A stretch of DNA of 64,000 nt from Aneurinibacillus uraniidurans (GCF_028471905.1 NZ_CP116902.1:2392501-2456500), one strand, 5' to 3'; shown: positions 1-8,276, counted from the stretch's first letter. Translations and numbers: made by a program. Notes: a model not told the origin generated them from the letters alone.

Positions 1-720
1 ATTGGAAAATCTCATGTTAAGGGGGTCATTTTCTGGATCAGAGGCATTCACTTCTAGTGTGACAGTAGAAGATGATGTATAGGCTGCCCCAGAGTTTATT
101 GTAATGGATCCTGTCGGGGGACTAGTAACAGGGTTATTCGTAACATAAGTAGCAAATTGCTCATTGGATGTATCATGTGTTGGACTAGCCCAGCCATTAT
201 TGAAATGAGCCAGAGTTACCCATAAAGCATAAGAGGGTGGGATTTCACTAGATGTAACTACCTGACTGCCATCAATGCTATACTTGTACGTTTGATAACG
301 TATTTCCTTATTGTATGATACTGTTTCGATTTTAAATCTGGAAATCGTCGCCCAACGTGCATCTACCGGTATGGACAGTGGATTAGTCGTCTCTAGCACC
401 TGATTATTTCTGCTATAAAGATATACTTCATCCCGAGAATCTGAAGACCATCCATTATCACGAATTGTCTTAGCTACTACCCATTTTGCGCTTGAAGGAG
501 GGGTAGAGCTTTCGCTAATCTGTATCCCATCACTATAAACATAGTTCGTTACACTACCTAAATAACTACCATTATGATACGTATAGGATGCTAATACTTG
601 GGCATTAGATACTGCTGCAAAAGATTTTTCGCTTGTGAAAATGGAAAGACAGGTAAAAAAGAAAAGTATAAAGGTTAATGCTATACGCCTTGCTCTTTTA
701 GAAGAAGGGCTTTTAAGCAT
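1..720 (-). CDS. Secreted protein with Ig-like repeat, 3' end outside window
   Basis: An open frame of 240 codons runs from an ATG at 720 to the left edge of the window without a stop, so the C-terminus lies outside. An AAGGGGG ribosome-binding site precedes the ATG. The protein starts with basic residues and a hydrophobic stretch (ALTFILFFFTCLSIF, about residues 14-28), followed by an AXA-like site near residue 36, so it is probably exported by Sec. The visible body is rich in Ser, Thr, Tyr and Asn, and near residues 200-240 has a segment (SITINSGAAYTSSSTVTLEV, then ASDPENDP) typical of bacterial Ig/cadherin-like surface repeats. Function is unknown; a cell-surface or adhesion role is inference. 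It was missed by simple ORF calling because it has no stop in the window. Confidence 0.75.
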   Translation of the reverse strand, partial: MLKSPSSKRARRIALTFILFFFTCLSIFTSEKSFAAVSNAQVLASYTYHNGSYLGSVTNYVYSDGIQISESSTPPSSAKWVVAKTIRDNGWSSDSRDEVYLYSRNNQVLETTNPLSIPVDARWATISRFKIETVSYNKEIRYQTYKYSIDGSQVVTSSEIPPSYALWVTLAHFNNGWASPTHDTSNEQFATYVTNNPVTSPPTGSITINSGAAYTSSSTVTLEVNASDPENDPLNMRFSN

Positions 721-1222
721 TATTCGTAGCCCCCTTTTTGTAATTAAAATTATAGTTCATAGATAATAATGTTACCTTTATAAGTTCCACCACCTTTTGT
801 TTATTTATTTTTACGATACATCTGTGAAATGAAAAAATGGGTTGCGTGAAAATTATACCATTGACTTTACTGTCTACTCAGTCACATGTTTGGTCATAAT
901 TTCAATGAGGTAGATGGTTTTTTAGGCCTATAAGCTTGAGTTTCCTTACTCAATTACCACCAGTACGAAGCAAGTTGAAAAATCCATTTTAGGGAAGTTA
1001 GCCTGTCTAAGGAGGTTACACTACTGAGACGCACGGTTGTCGTCTAAACTTGGAGAATGATTTTGACCAAACTCAATGTATAAGAGAAAACTTAGCACTT
1101 GAAGAAAATTTCTTAATAGATTAAGATAGTTCAAATACAGATCCGCATTTTACATATTGCGAATTTGTAATTTATTAGAGAAGAAACGAGTATCTAATCT
1201 GGTTGGATGGAGTTGAGTTGTT
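721..1222. other. Gene-free stretch between divergent genes
   Basis: About 500 bases between the divergent secreted-protein gene and the FAH-family gene. It must hold promoters for both, but I could not assign convincing -35/-10 boxes. No repeat or RNA gene was recognised. Confidence 0.4.
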
Positions 1223-2026
1223 GTGGCAATGCAAGTAATACGAAAAACACAAACGATAGTTCGCTATCAGAATCATGATGGTAAAATATACTACGGAATT
1301 GTTGAGGATGACGAAATTTTACAATTGTCCAGTGATTTTACTGAAATCGCAAATAATCAACTAAAATATGATGGTGTAAGAGTTAAATATAGCGATGTGA
1401 AAATTTTGGAGCCTGTAATCCCCTCCAAAGTGGTTAATTTCGGTTGGACATATGCGGAACACGTAAAAGAAGTTGGAGGACAGGCCAATCTCAAACAACC
1501 ACTTTTATTTTTAAAACCGATATCTGCCTTGATTCCAGATCAGGGGGAAATTATTCTTCCGCCAAATGATTTAACCAATCAGGTCGAGATGGAGGGCGAA
1601 TTAGCGCTCGTTATTGGGAAACGCGGCAAAAATATAAAAGAAGAAGATGCATTAGATTATGTTTTTGGCTGTACGGTATTTAATGATGTGACTGCAAGAG
1701 ACCTTACACAAACAGATCCCCAGTATACACGCGGAAAAGGTTTTGACACGTTTGGTCCTTTGGGTCCATGGATTGTGACAGGTGTAGATCCAACTAATTT
1801 ACGAATCGTTACAACTTTAAATGACAAGACCGTACAAGATTGTAATACCAATCAGATGTCATTTTCTATTCCTTTCCTTATTAGTTGGATTTCACAGATT
1901 ATGACACTGGAGCCGGGTGATATTTTGGCTACTGGTTCACCTTCTGGCAGTTGTCCAATGAAGTCAGGCGATGTCGTATCTGTAGAAATAGAGAATATTG
2001 GCAAGCTATGTAATTATGTAAAATAA
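1223..2026 (+). CDS. Fumarylacetoacetate hydrolase (FAH) family protein
   Basis: A 267-residue protein of the FAH superfamily, soluble metal-dependent enzymes that cleave C-C bonds or decarboxylate/isomerise diketo acids in aromatic-compound catabolism. The conserved core runs from about residue 70: VNFGWTYAEHV, KPISALIPDQGEI, then EMEGELALVIGKRGKNI with the ExE metal ligands (EMEGE), CTVFNDVTARD, RGKGFDTFGPLGPW and the C-terminal GDILATGSPSG. Length is normal for a single-domain member. The frame begins with GTG at 1223, about 10 bases after a weak GGAG; an in-frame ATG at 1229 is the alternative. No pathway genes are adjacent, so the substrate cannot be named. It appears monocistronic and is followed by a clear terminator. 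Confidence 0.88.
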   Translation: MAMQVIRKTQTIVRYQNHDGKIYYGIVEDDEILQLSSDFTEIANNQLKYDGVRVKYSDVKILEPVIPSKVVNFGWTYAEHVKEVGGQANLKQPLLFLKPISALIPDQGEIILPPNDLTNQVEMEGELALVIGKRGKNIKEEDALDYVFGCTVFNDVTARDLTQTDPQYTRGKGFDTFGPLGPWIVTGVDPTNLRIVTTLNDKTVQDCNTNQMSFSIPFLISWISQIMTLEPGDILATGSPSGSCPMKSGDVVSVEIENIGKLCNYVK

Positions 2027-2113
2027 TAAATACATTCTTACAATTATCAAAATATTGCATATACAAATTTCGAAGTTTACTGAACTAACGGAAATCGATC
2101 GTTTAATAAATCG

Positions 2114-2163
2114 GGAGCAGTCTAAAACTATATTTTCTAGTTTTGGGCTGCTCTTTGTTTTTT
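2114..2163 (+). terminator. Rho-independent terminator after FAH gene
   Basis: GAGCAG..CTAAAACTA pairs with TAGTTTTGGGCTGCTC around a short loop and is followed by a T-rich run (TTTGTTTTTTT). Confidence 0.8.
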
Positions 2164-2189
2164 TCGGGTATTCAGTCTACAACTTTATT

Positions 2190-3693
2190 TTTCATTAACA
2201 CCCTTTTTGGTGTATAAAACGAGGAAAATAATTCCTCATACTTTGCTAAAACCTTGTCATAATCCTTACCCTATCGCAATCTTACCGTTTTTAAGGTGTT
2301 CGGTATGTCCGATTACACTTTAACTTCCTTCCGAAAGAAGTCTCCAACTTCTAAACGTGAAGGTGCGACAGCACCAGTGAAAGTGGGAGATGAATTTCGG
2401 TTGGCGTAAACTAAAGATATCAGAATTATGATAGAATAGAACGAACGTTCCTTATAGAAATGAGGTGATTTGATATGGCAAATAAAGCATACAAGTTCCG
2501 TTTGTACCCAACACAGGAACAGGAGTATTTTCTTGCAAAAACATTCGGTTGTGTACGTTTCGTCTACAACAAAATGCTGGCTGAACGAAAAGAAATGTAT
2601 GAGCAATTCAAGGACGATAAAGAAACGATAAAGAAGCAACCGTTTCCGACTCCTGCCAAATATAAAGATGAGTTTGTATGGCTCAAAGAAGTAGATAGCC
2701 TTGCATTAGCAAATGCCCAACTAAACCTGCAAAAAGCATACAAAAATTTCTTTTCAGGTCGTGCTGAATTTCCGAAGTTCAAAAATCGTAAGGCAAGACA
2801 GTCCTATACAACTAACGTGGTCAACGGTAATATTATGCTTTTGGATGGCTATATCAAATTACCGAAACTCAAGCTTGTAAAAATCAAACAGCATCGAAAA
2901 ATTCCATCGCATCATATCATTAAGTCTTGTACGATTTCTCGAACAAAAACAGGAAAATACTATGTGTCGATTCTTACCAAATATGAACACAAACCTCCAC
3001 AAAAAGAAGTACAAGCTGTCGTGGGCTTAGATTTTTCCATGAAAGTCTTATTTGTCGAGAGTGAAGAAGGTAAGACAGCCAATTACCCTCGCTTCTATCG
3101 TCAAGCTTTGGAAAAACTAGCAAAGGAACAGCGTATTTTATCACGCAGAAAGAAAAGTTCTAATCGTTGGCACAAACAGCGACTGAAAGTAGCCAAGCTA
3201 CACGAAAGAATTGCAAACCAACGAAAAGACTTTCTCCATAAAGAATCGCATAAATTGGCGAAACAGTATGATTGCGTGGTGATCGAAGACCTCAATATGA
3301 AAGGAATGTCACAAGCCCTCAACTTTGGAAAAAGTGTTGCGGACAATGCCTGGGGCATGTTCACGACACTTCTCAAATATAAGTTAGAAGAGCAAGGGAA
3401 AAAGCTGATCAAAATAGATAAGTGGTTTCCCTCATCAAGAACTTGCTCATGTTGTGGTCAAGTAAAGGAGTCGCTATCTCTTTCTGAGCGCACATTCCAC
3501 TGTGATTGTGGTTCTGTGGTAGACAGGGACTGGAACGCCTCGATCAATATCAAGCGTGAAGGACTGCGACGATTAGCATAATCATAGATAGAGCATGGAA
3601 CAGGCTCGATAGCTAAGTGCATTTCGTACCAGTAGGTGCGATTACCTTAGAAGCCCCCACCTCTGAGCGAAGCGTAGGTGGCGGGTAGTTCAC
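2190..3693 (+). mobile_element. IS200/IS605-group element with tnpB only
   Basis: The unit consists of a possible left end with a small hairpin (ACACC..GGTGT at about 2198-2214), a second hairpin (GGTGC..GCACC near 2360), an intact tnpB, and a 3' non-coding end that finishes with a strong hairpin and GTTCAC at 3688-3693. No tnpA (Y1 transposase) is present, so this resembles an IS1341-like non-autonomous element. The exact left boundary is uncertain; the right boundary is inferred from the usual position of the element end after the 3' hairpin. Confidence 0.65.
2475..3581 (+). CDS. tnpB: TnpB, RNA-guided endonuclease of IS200/IS605 elements
   Basis: 368 residues, full length for TnpB (OrfB_IS605). 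It has an N-terminal helix-turn-helix-like region (residues 1-45: KAYKFRLYPTQEQ, GCVRFVYNKML), then a split RuvC nuclease with all three acidic residues visible: D in VVGLDFSMKVLF (about residue 185), E in VVIEDLNMKGMS (about 272), and D in DRDWNASINI (about 350). A zinc ribbon lies between the last two (CSCCG then CDCG). ATG 2475 follows GAGGTGATTTGAT. TnpB cuts DNA under guidance of a transcript from the element's right end and helps retain the element after excision. The catalytic set looks intact, so it may be active. No partner transposase is in the window. Confidence 0.93.
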   Translation: MANKAYKFRLYPTQEQEYFLAKTFGCVRFVYNKMLAERKEMYEQFKDDKETIKKQPFPTPAKYKDEFVWLKEVDSLALANAQLNLQKAYKNFFSGRAEFPKFKNRKARQSYTTNVVNGNIMLLDGYIKLPKLKLVKIKQHRKIPSHHIIKSCTISRTKTGKYYVSILTKYEHKPPQKEVQAVVGLDFSMKVLFVESEEGKTANYPRFYRQALEKLAKEQRILSRRKKSSNRWHKQRLKVAKLHERIANQRKDFLHKESHKLAKQYDCVVIEDLNMKGMSQALNFGKSVADNAWGMFTTLLKYKLEEQGKKLIKIDKWFPSSRTCSCCGQVKESLSLSERTFHCDCGSVVDRDWNASINIKREGLRRLA

Positions 3694-3713
3694 TGGATGT
3701 ATGATAATTATCC
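3560..3713 (+). ncRNA. Putative omega (guide) RNA of the TnpB element
   Basis: TnpB guide RNAs derive from the 3' end of tnpB plus the element right end, with the guide lying just outside the element. Here the tail has a CCCCCACCT..AGGTGGCGGG stem-loop at 3653-3686 followed by TAGTTCAC, ending at 3693. The next roughly 20 bases (3694-3713, starting TGGATGTATG) would be the guide. The 5' limit is approximate. Family knowledge gives the role; the stem and position are seen directly. Confidence 0.55.
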
Positions 3714-3931
3714 ATTACAAAGTCTATTTTTTGTACCCATTTTTGGTAAATACCGCTATTATGTTTCCGTTTATGTGCCTCTTGGACTTGATGCATTCCT
3801 CGTTTTAATGCCTATGGTACAGCAGACATTGACCCCTCACCTATCTCTTCTCCTGTATTTTTTGCAATTCTTACTGCTACTCTTTCTGTATAATAGGTAT
3901 ATACTAAGCAGTTCAAAAGGAAGAGGTAAAA

Positions 3932-4120
3932 ATGCTAACAAATCAAGAAAAAGACGATGTAATCTATATGGCGCGACGGATCATGCTTTCGAATCGTGAT
4001 GTGGAATGGGAAGGATGGAAGCAGCTAGTTGAAGATGAACTTCTACAATTGGGCTGGCCAATCGAAAAACAGCAAGAAGCACTTAAATTAGTAGGACTGT
4101 TCAAGAAAAAAACACTTTAG
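3932..4120 (+). CDS. Small hypothetical protein, 62 aa
   Basis: ATG 3932 is preceded by GGAAGAGG at good spacing, and a TATAAT box lies just upstream at about 3889. The product is charged and contains no membrane segment (MLTNQEKDDVIYMARRIML..., ending LVGLFKKKTL). I do not recognise the family. It ends 20 bases before a strong terminator, so it is a complete one-gene transcription unit. A 100-residue overlapping frame from 3697 lacks a ribosome-binding site and is not supported. Confidence 0.6.
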   Translation: MLTNQEKDDVIYMARRIMLSNRDVEWEGWKQLVEDELLQLGWPIEKQQEALKLVGLFKKKTL

Positions 4121-4139
4121 AACTAACGAAAATCAAAGT

Positions 4140-4171
4140 AAGCCTCCCACTAATTCCGGGAGGCTTTTGAC
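4140..4171 (+). terminator. Terminator, member of a repeated family
   Basis: AAGCCTCCC / GGGAGGCTT with a 9-base loop, then TTGACTGTATA. Nearly the same unit occurs at 21678-21705. Confidence 0.85.
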
Positions 4172-4217
4172 TGTATATAACCTTGTATACTGTAATTGTA
4201 TGTTTATAATCAGGAAT

Positions 4218-4433
4218 TTATTGCACGTATTTTCCGCTGAGCTGCTGTTCTGCCATCTGAACGAGACGCTTTGTGATCTCGCCCCCGACAGAACCGTTCT
4301 GACGAGATGTTGTGTCCGGGCCGAGCGTCACACCAAATTCAGACGCGATTTCATACTTCATCATATCCAATGCTTGACGTGCTTGTGGAGCAACCAGATT
4401 ATTCGTATTGCGGTTTTGACTTTGTTGTGGCAT
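4218..4433 (-). CDS. Alpha/beta-type small acid-soluble spore protein (SASP)
   Basis: 71 residues, the usual size of alpha/beta SASPs, which coat and protect spore DNA in the forespore and are degraded by the Gpr protease at germination. Family hallmarks are visible: a Gln/Asn-rich N-terminus (MPQQSQNRN), [11 protein letters not shown], the Gpr-cleavage region [10 protein letters not shown], then [22 protein letters not shown], and a C-terminal AEQQL. AGGAGG precedes the ATG at 4433. A sigma-G-type promoter lies about 60 bases upstream (4497-4526), fitting forespore expression. A decayed second SASP copy is found near 14.8 kb. Confidence 0.96.
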   Translation of the reverse strand: MPQQSQNRNTNNLVAPQARQALDMMKYEIASEFGVTLGPDTTSRQNGSVGGEITKRLVQMAEQQLSGKYVQ

Positions 4434-4496
4434 ATTTTATTGCCTCCTATGGAGAATTTTACTGCTTGGTAATTTTAAGATTCCACATAGGGAAGA

Positions 4497-4526
4497 TAGT
4501 ATACATATTTCCGATTGGTAAATTCA
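4497..4526 (-). promoter_or_regulatory. Sigma-G-type promoter of the SASP gene
   Basis: On the minus strand TGAATT (4521-4526) and TATACTA (4497-4503) are separated by 17 bases, close to the sigma-G consensus TGAATA-N17/18-CATACTA. It is positioned to give a leader of roughly 55 bases. Confidence 0.7.
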
Positions 4527-4579
4527 TGAATTAGGTGAGCATAAATTAAATGCGTATGAGAGGTTAACCAAGAGAAAGC

Positions 4580-4606
4580 AAAAAGCCCCAGCATATAGCC
4601 AGGGCT
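4580..4606 (-). terminator. Terminator of the holin-like small gene
   Basis: On the minus strand AGCCC..GGGGCT hairpin followed by TTTTTG, immediately after the 4614-4781 gene. Confidence 0.65.
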
Positions 4607-4613
4607 GCCATCA

Positions 4614-4781
4614 TTATTTCGTAGCATCTACATATGATTGACCAAGAATATAAGCTACTACTACACCAGCAATAGACATAACGGATTCTTCTGGGATATT
4701 TAAGCCAAGTCCATTATTTGCAATTACAAGACCAGCTGTTACAACCGCCATCCAAAGCTTACGGGATTTAAGTTTCTCCAT
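4614..4781 (-). CDS. Small membrane protein, phage-holin-like, 55 aa
   Basis: An ATG at 4781 follows AAGGGGGAAGCAATA. The product begins MEKLKSRKLWMAVVTAGLVI and contains GLGLNIPEESVMSIAGVVVA, ending YVDATK. Basic N-terminus and two short hydrophobic segments separated by a LNIPEE turn resemble small phage-type holin or XtmB-adjacent membrane proteins found as single genes in Bacillales; the name is by resemblance only. It is followed by its own terminator. A degraded paralogue with the same C-terminal YILGQS.VDA sequence is at about 22731-22815. Confidence 0.7.
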   Translation of the reverse strand: MEKLKSRKLWMAVVTAGLVIANNGLGLNIPEESVMSIAGVVVAYILGQSYVDATK

Positions 4782-4981
4782 TATTGCTTCCCCCTTTTTA
4801 TATGGTATGTTTGTTCGTGTTTATCTGCTTGTTCGTTCGCCTTAGTTTTGCATGAAATAGAAAAAGGCGCGATTGCTCACGCCTATGCTGATTACTTGAG
4901 GTCCACAGTTCTACCTAACTTTGAAGGATTTTCTTTTATGTTGTTGAATTGAAAATACATCAAATCTTTCTGTGGTGAAAA

Positions 4982-5494
4982 ATGAACACTCATCTATATA
5001 CTATTTCAAAACTGAACATGCTGATTTTTTTGTTTCCGATCCTCTATTTCGTTCATGATATTGAAGAAATTTTGACCGTTGAAAAATTTCTTGCGAATCA
5101 TTCCGATATGATACCTTTTCGCATTACAACCGCACAATTTACATGTGCCTTTATTCTTTTATGGATTTTAACTTTATTCGGATGCTATCAAACTTTACAC
5201 CAGAAACGCTTTTTAGGTATGAGTGCTATAACGTTCTTTTCCTTTTTAGTACCTGGTATATTTCTAGCAAATGGCATCGGTCATCTACTGCAATTTATTT
5301 TTTTTCAAAGTTATGTTCCGGGCGTTGTTACATCTGTTTTGATTATATATCCGTATTCTTTTTTCACGTTAAGGTATCTGTTACGAAAGAACCTGTTGAC
5401 ACTTAAAAAGTTTCTTTTGTTTTTATTTTTAGGATTCATTTTGCAAGCTCCCTTTGCATTACTAGCGCTTCTCATTGCGAAGGTACTTCTTTAA
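4982..5494 (+). CDS. HXXEE domain membrane protein
   Basis: 170 residues, strongly hydrophobic with about five predicted membrane helices. The HxxEE signature is present near residue 25 (FVHDIEEIL), followed later by NGIGHLLQF, both features of the HXXEE family of integral membrane proteins of unknown function. The initiating ATG at 4982 has only a weak GGTG upstream. It stands alone, ending about 30 bases before a strong terminator. No function can be stated beyond a membrane location. Confidence 0.75.
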   Translation: MNTHLYTISKLNMLIFLFPILYFVHDIEEILTVEKFLANHSDMIPFRITTAQFTCAFILLWILTLFGCYQTLHQKRFLGMSAITFFSFLVPGIFLANGIGHLLQFIFFQSYVPGVVTSVLIIYPYSFFTLRYLLRKNLLTLKKFLLFLFLGFILQAPFALLALLIAKVLL

Positions 5495-5522
5495 TTTTTT
5501 CTTAGACGACGCTTCCTAAAAG

Positions 5523-5553
5523 AAAGAGTCACTCCATCGGAGCGACTCTTTAT
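5523..5553. terminator. Bidirectional terminator
   Basis: AAAGAGTC.CTCC..GGAG.GACTCTTT hairpin between two convergent genes (4982-5494 plus, 5578-6429 minus); T-rich on both sides. Confidence 0.8.
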
Positions 5554-5577
5554 CCTTGCTTATTGCCAGTATGGACA

Positions 5578-6429
5578 CTATTTGCCCTCACAAATCCACT
5601 TGATTAGTTCTCTGTCAAAGGATTGAGGCTCTTCAAACATAGGATTATGCCCACTATGCTCAAAAATTACTTTCTTCACATGCTTATACGTGTCATCAAT
5701 AGAATCCCAAAGTGAAACAGGCGCTACCAAGTAATCATATTTTCCTAAACCAATAAATACAGGTTTATCGAAAGTGTTCAGTGACTGTATAAGATTTAAC
5801 TCTCCGAACGCCTCTCCCCACAGGTAATCAATGACTGGCATATTCGTGTATACTCCATCCCACATATGCGCCGCATCAAATGTATAGTCGTAAAAGCTGT
5901 GCGCTCCCATACGAATACACATATGGACAAATCGTCGTTCAGGGTCTTTCTTGATATCACTTTCTAATAAAGCAATGTCCTTCTCAAACTGCCTCTTTCG
6001 TTCCGGGCTTGCTGTCTCATTAAAAAATGCAAAGCTTTGACGCTGCCTTTCCTGGCTATTTGTAGGTGCTGAATTTAACAAGATAACTTTTTGGACATGT
6101 TCAGGATATTTTCTTGCATATTCCAAGGCCATGAAAGCATGTCCTGAGTGCCCCAATATAATGAAATCTGTTAAACAAAGAGTTTGCCTTACTATTTCTA
6201 TATCATCTAACACTTTATCCAATGTATAATCGTCTGATTCCAGAACGCGAGGCGGCTTCACAAATCCTCGATGATCAAGGAAAATAAACTGAAATGTTTC
6301 ATATAAGTTTTCCGAAAATAGGCGGGGGTAATATACGCTGCTGCCTACCACCAATATAGGTTTTCCCGTTCCTTTTACACAATAATTCAGTTTAAATCCA
6401 TCACTGTTTATACTTTGGTATTTGTTCAT
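5578..6429 (-). CDS. Alpha/beta hydrolase
   Basis: A soluble alpha/beta-hydrolase fold protein of 283 residues. The oxyanion region (GKPILVVGSS), the LDHRGF strand-turn, the nucleophile elbow LGHSGHAFMA (Ser near residue 95), an acid in GLGKYDYLVAP and the catalytic His in FEHSGHNPMFEEP are all in the expected order. The elbow has His where many members have Gly (GHSGH instead of GHSxG), a mild variation. The longest frame begins at 6438, but AGAGG directly abuts that ATG, while the ATG at 6429 has correct spacing, so 6429 is chosen. The substrate is unknown. It resembles proline-iminopeptidase-like hydrolases, without a specific assignment. Confidence 0.88.
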   Translation of the reverse strand: MNKYQSINSDGFKLNYCVKGTGKPILVVGSSVYYPRLFSENLYETFQFIFLDHRGFVKPPRVLESDDYTLDKVLDDIEIVRQTLCLTDFIILGHSGHAFMALEYARKYPEHVQKVILLNSAPTNSQERQRQSFAFFNETASPERKRQFEKDIALLESDIKKDPERRFVHMCIRMGAHSFYDYTFDAAHMWDGVYTNMPVIDYLWGEAFGELNLIQSLNTFDKPVFIGLGKYDYLVAPVSLWDSIDDTYKHVKKVIFEHSGHNPMFEEPQSFDRELIKWICEGK

Positions 6430-6766
6430 TGTAATCATCCTCTTTTATTTAATGAGAAGAGCTACTGATCAAGTAAAAGCTCTCCCTTACATCACTTCCT
6501 TTCTTTTTTCTAATTCCCTTACATTCTCCATAAAGCGTTCTAGCACTATACATCACCTCTATCAAGGTTGCCTTCAAGTAAAAATAATTTATCATAACTC
6601 AAACTGATAGACAATGTTTCAAATAAGCAAAAAACTCATACTTCTTTCGTAACTATTCAACCTGTGGATAATTACGTATTATGTTAGGTAAATTCATCCA
6701 TATAATATAGTTGCGAGTATGTTTCTTCCGATTGGGAAAAGTAATTCACATCAGGAGGAATACAAT
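6430..6766. other. Intergenic region between divergent genes
   Basis: AT-rich. A TATAAT box at about 6703 could serve the downstream spo0E-like gene. Nothing else recognised. Confidence 0.35.
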
Positions 6767-6952
6767 ATGAACCAGATCGAAGAACTGTTAGCAAAGATAG
6801 AAGCGTTAAGAAAAATTCTGCATTCATTGGCAGCGGAAAAGGGAATAAGCGATCCGGAAGTTCTAACAGCAAGCCAGATGCTCGATGCCTTGCTGAACGA
6901 ATATGAGAAGCTAATTAGGAAAAAAGCTGAGAAAAATATTGATGCTAATTGA
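6767..6952 (+). CDS. Spo0E-like aspartyl-phosphate phosphatase
   Basis: 61 residues from ATG 6767, chosen because AGGAGG sits 10 bases upstream; the longer frame from 6719 has no such site. The protein is two amphipathic helices (MNQIEELLAKIEALRKILH, then LTASQMLDALLNEYEKLI) with the SxxLDxLLNxY pattern of Spo0E/YisI/YnzD family members, which dephosphorylate Spo0A~P and so restrain entry into sporulation. Size is typical of the short members. It lies 18 bases before the alcohol dehydrogenase gene and could be co-transcribed with it, although no functional link is evident. Confidence 0.78.
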   Translation: MNQIEELLAKIEALRKILHSLAAEKGISDPEVLTASQMLDALLNEYEKLIRKKAEKNIDAN

Positions 6953-6970
6953 GTAGGAGGTTATATCATC

Positions 6971-8104
6971 ATGAAAGCTGTAACATATCAAGGACCAAAT
7001 ACTGTAGCGGTTAACGAAGTGGCAGATGCAAAAATAGAAAAAAGTGATGACGTAATTGTTCGGATAACATCTACTACGATTTGCGGATCAGATTTGCATT
7101 TATACCAGGGGAATATGCCGTTACCTAAAGGATATATTATTGGTCACGAACCAATGGGAATTGTAGAAGAAGTTGGACCTGAAGTAACAAAGGTAAAAAA
7201 AGGGGACCGTGTTGTTATCCCTTTTACCGTTGCATGCGGTCACTGCTTCTACTGTCAGCATGAGATGGAAAGCCAATGTGATAACTCCAATCCTCATTAC
7301 GACTCGGGAGGATACTTTGGCTACACTGAAAAATTCGGAAATCATCCAGGCGGCCAAGCTGAATATTTAAGAGTTCCTTTTGGAAACTTCACTCCTTTTG
7401 TTATCCCCGAATCATGTGAATTAGAAGATGAATCCCTGCTTTTTCTATCGGATGTTTTACCTACTGCTTATTGGAGTGTCGATCATGCTGGAGTAAAATC
7501 CGGGGATACCGTGATTGTACTTGGCTGTGGTCCAATTGGATTAATGGCACAAAAATTTGCCTGGATGAAAGGCGCAAAACGTGTGATCGCTGTTGATTAC
7601 ATCGGTTATCGGTTACATCACGCCAAAAAAATCAATAATGTTGAGGTATTTGATTTTACCGAGTACCCTGATATGGGTGAACATTTAAAGGAAATCACTC
7701 ATGGCGGTGCAGATGTTGTCATTGATTGTGTAGGAATGGATGGAAAGAAATCACCCCTAGAGTTTATTGAACAAAAATTAAAGCTGCAAGGCGGAACGCT
7801 TGGACCTATTCAGATTTCTACAAAGGCTGTTAGAAAATTTGGGACAGTTCAGATAACAGGGGTGTATGGAGGAAATTATAACAGCTTTCCATTGGGAGCA
7901 TTTTTCTCAAGAAATATCGATCTTAAAATGGGACAGGCGCCTGTGATTCATTATATGCCGGAGCTTTTTCAAAAAATCGTGAATAAGGAGTTTGATCCAA
8001 CAGAAATCATTACACATAAACTTCCCCTCGAAGATGCCAGTCATGCGTATAAAATCTTTAATGACCGCAAAGATGATTGTATCAAGGTAGTTCTAAAACC
8101 GTGA
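6971..8104 (+). CDS. Zinc-dependent alcohol dehydrogenase (glutathione-independent formaldehyde dehydrogenase-like)
   Basis: 377 residues of the MDR zinc alcohol dehydrogenase family. Catalytic zinc ligands: CGSDLHLY (Cys near 38) and GHEPMGIVEEVG (His-Glu). Structural zinc cysteines cluster in CGHCFYCQHEMESQC. The NAD(P) Rossmann motif is VLGCGPIGLMAQ near residue 180, followed by VIAVDYIGYRL for the cofactor acid. The long insert before the cofactor domain (YFGYTEKFGNHPGGQAEYLR) is typical of the FdhA/YcjQ-like branch. AGGAGG precedes ATG 6971. The TGA stop at 8102 falls exactly at the edge of an IS-end-like palindrome (8102-8142), but the C-terminus (CIKVVLKP) looks native. Role: oxidation of an aldehyde or alcohol; substrate not determinable. 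Confidence 0.93.
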   Translation: MKAVTYQGPNTVAVNEVADAKIEKSDDVIVRITSTTICGSDLHLYQGNMPLPKGYIIGHEPMGIVEEVGPEVTKVKKGDRVVIPFTVACGHCFYCQHEMESQCDNSNPHYDSGGYFGYTEKFGNHPGGQAEYLRVPFGNFTPFVIPESCELEDESLLFLSDVLPTAYWSVDHAGVKSGDTVIVLGCGPIGLMAQKFAWMKGAKRVIAVDYIGYRLHHAKKINNVEVFDFTEYPDMGEHLKEITHGGADVVIDCVGMDGKKSPLEFIEQKLKLQGGTLGPIQISTKAVRKFGTVQITGVYGGNYNSFPLGAFFSRNIDLKMGQAPVIHYMPELFQKIVNKEFDPTEIITHKLPLEDASHAYKIFNDRKDDCIKVVLKP

Positions 8105-8142
8105 ACTACCCGCCCCACCTACGCTTCGCTTAAAGGCGAAGC
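8102..8142 (-). repeat. Solo copy of a TnpB-element right end
   Basis: Read on the minus strand, this contains GCGAAGCGTAGGTGG, then two extra Gs, then CGGGTAGTTCAC. Without those two Gs it matches the right end of the TnpB element (3668-3693). An extra GCTTCGCC..GCGAAGC hairpin precedes it. No transposase is attached, so it is a solo end or a palindrome-associated miniature element inserted at the stop codon of the dehydrogenase gene. Confidence 0.7.
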
Positions 8143-8265
8143 TTTCTTTCAGAAGGAAATTAAAAAAGGCGCTTTCCTAACACCGTCTACTTGACAGGGG
8201 TAAGGCCAAAGCGCCACAGATTGTAGACAAAAGGCGCCCGCACCTCCCGCCCCACCATTTCGACA
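8143..8265. other. Structured non-coding DNA next to the IS end
   Basis: Contains GGCGCTTT..AAAGCGCC as inverted repeats (8167-8216) and a C-rich tail (GCACCTCCCGCCCCACC). It probably belongs to the same miniature element as 8102-8142, and may also terminate transcription from both flanking genes. Confidence 0.45.
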
Positions 8266-8276
8266 AAAAGGATATA

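Noticed and set aside
2430-2452. LexA-like box (CGAACGTTCC) upstream of tnpB
   Set aside because: The four central bases of the DinR/LexA consensus are missing.
3697-3999. 100-codon open frame after the TnpB element
   Set aside because: No ribosome-binding site, overlaps the well-supported gene at 3932 and its promoter.
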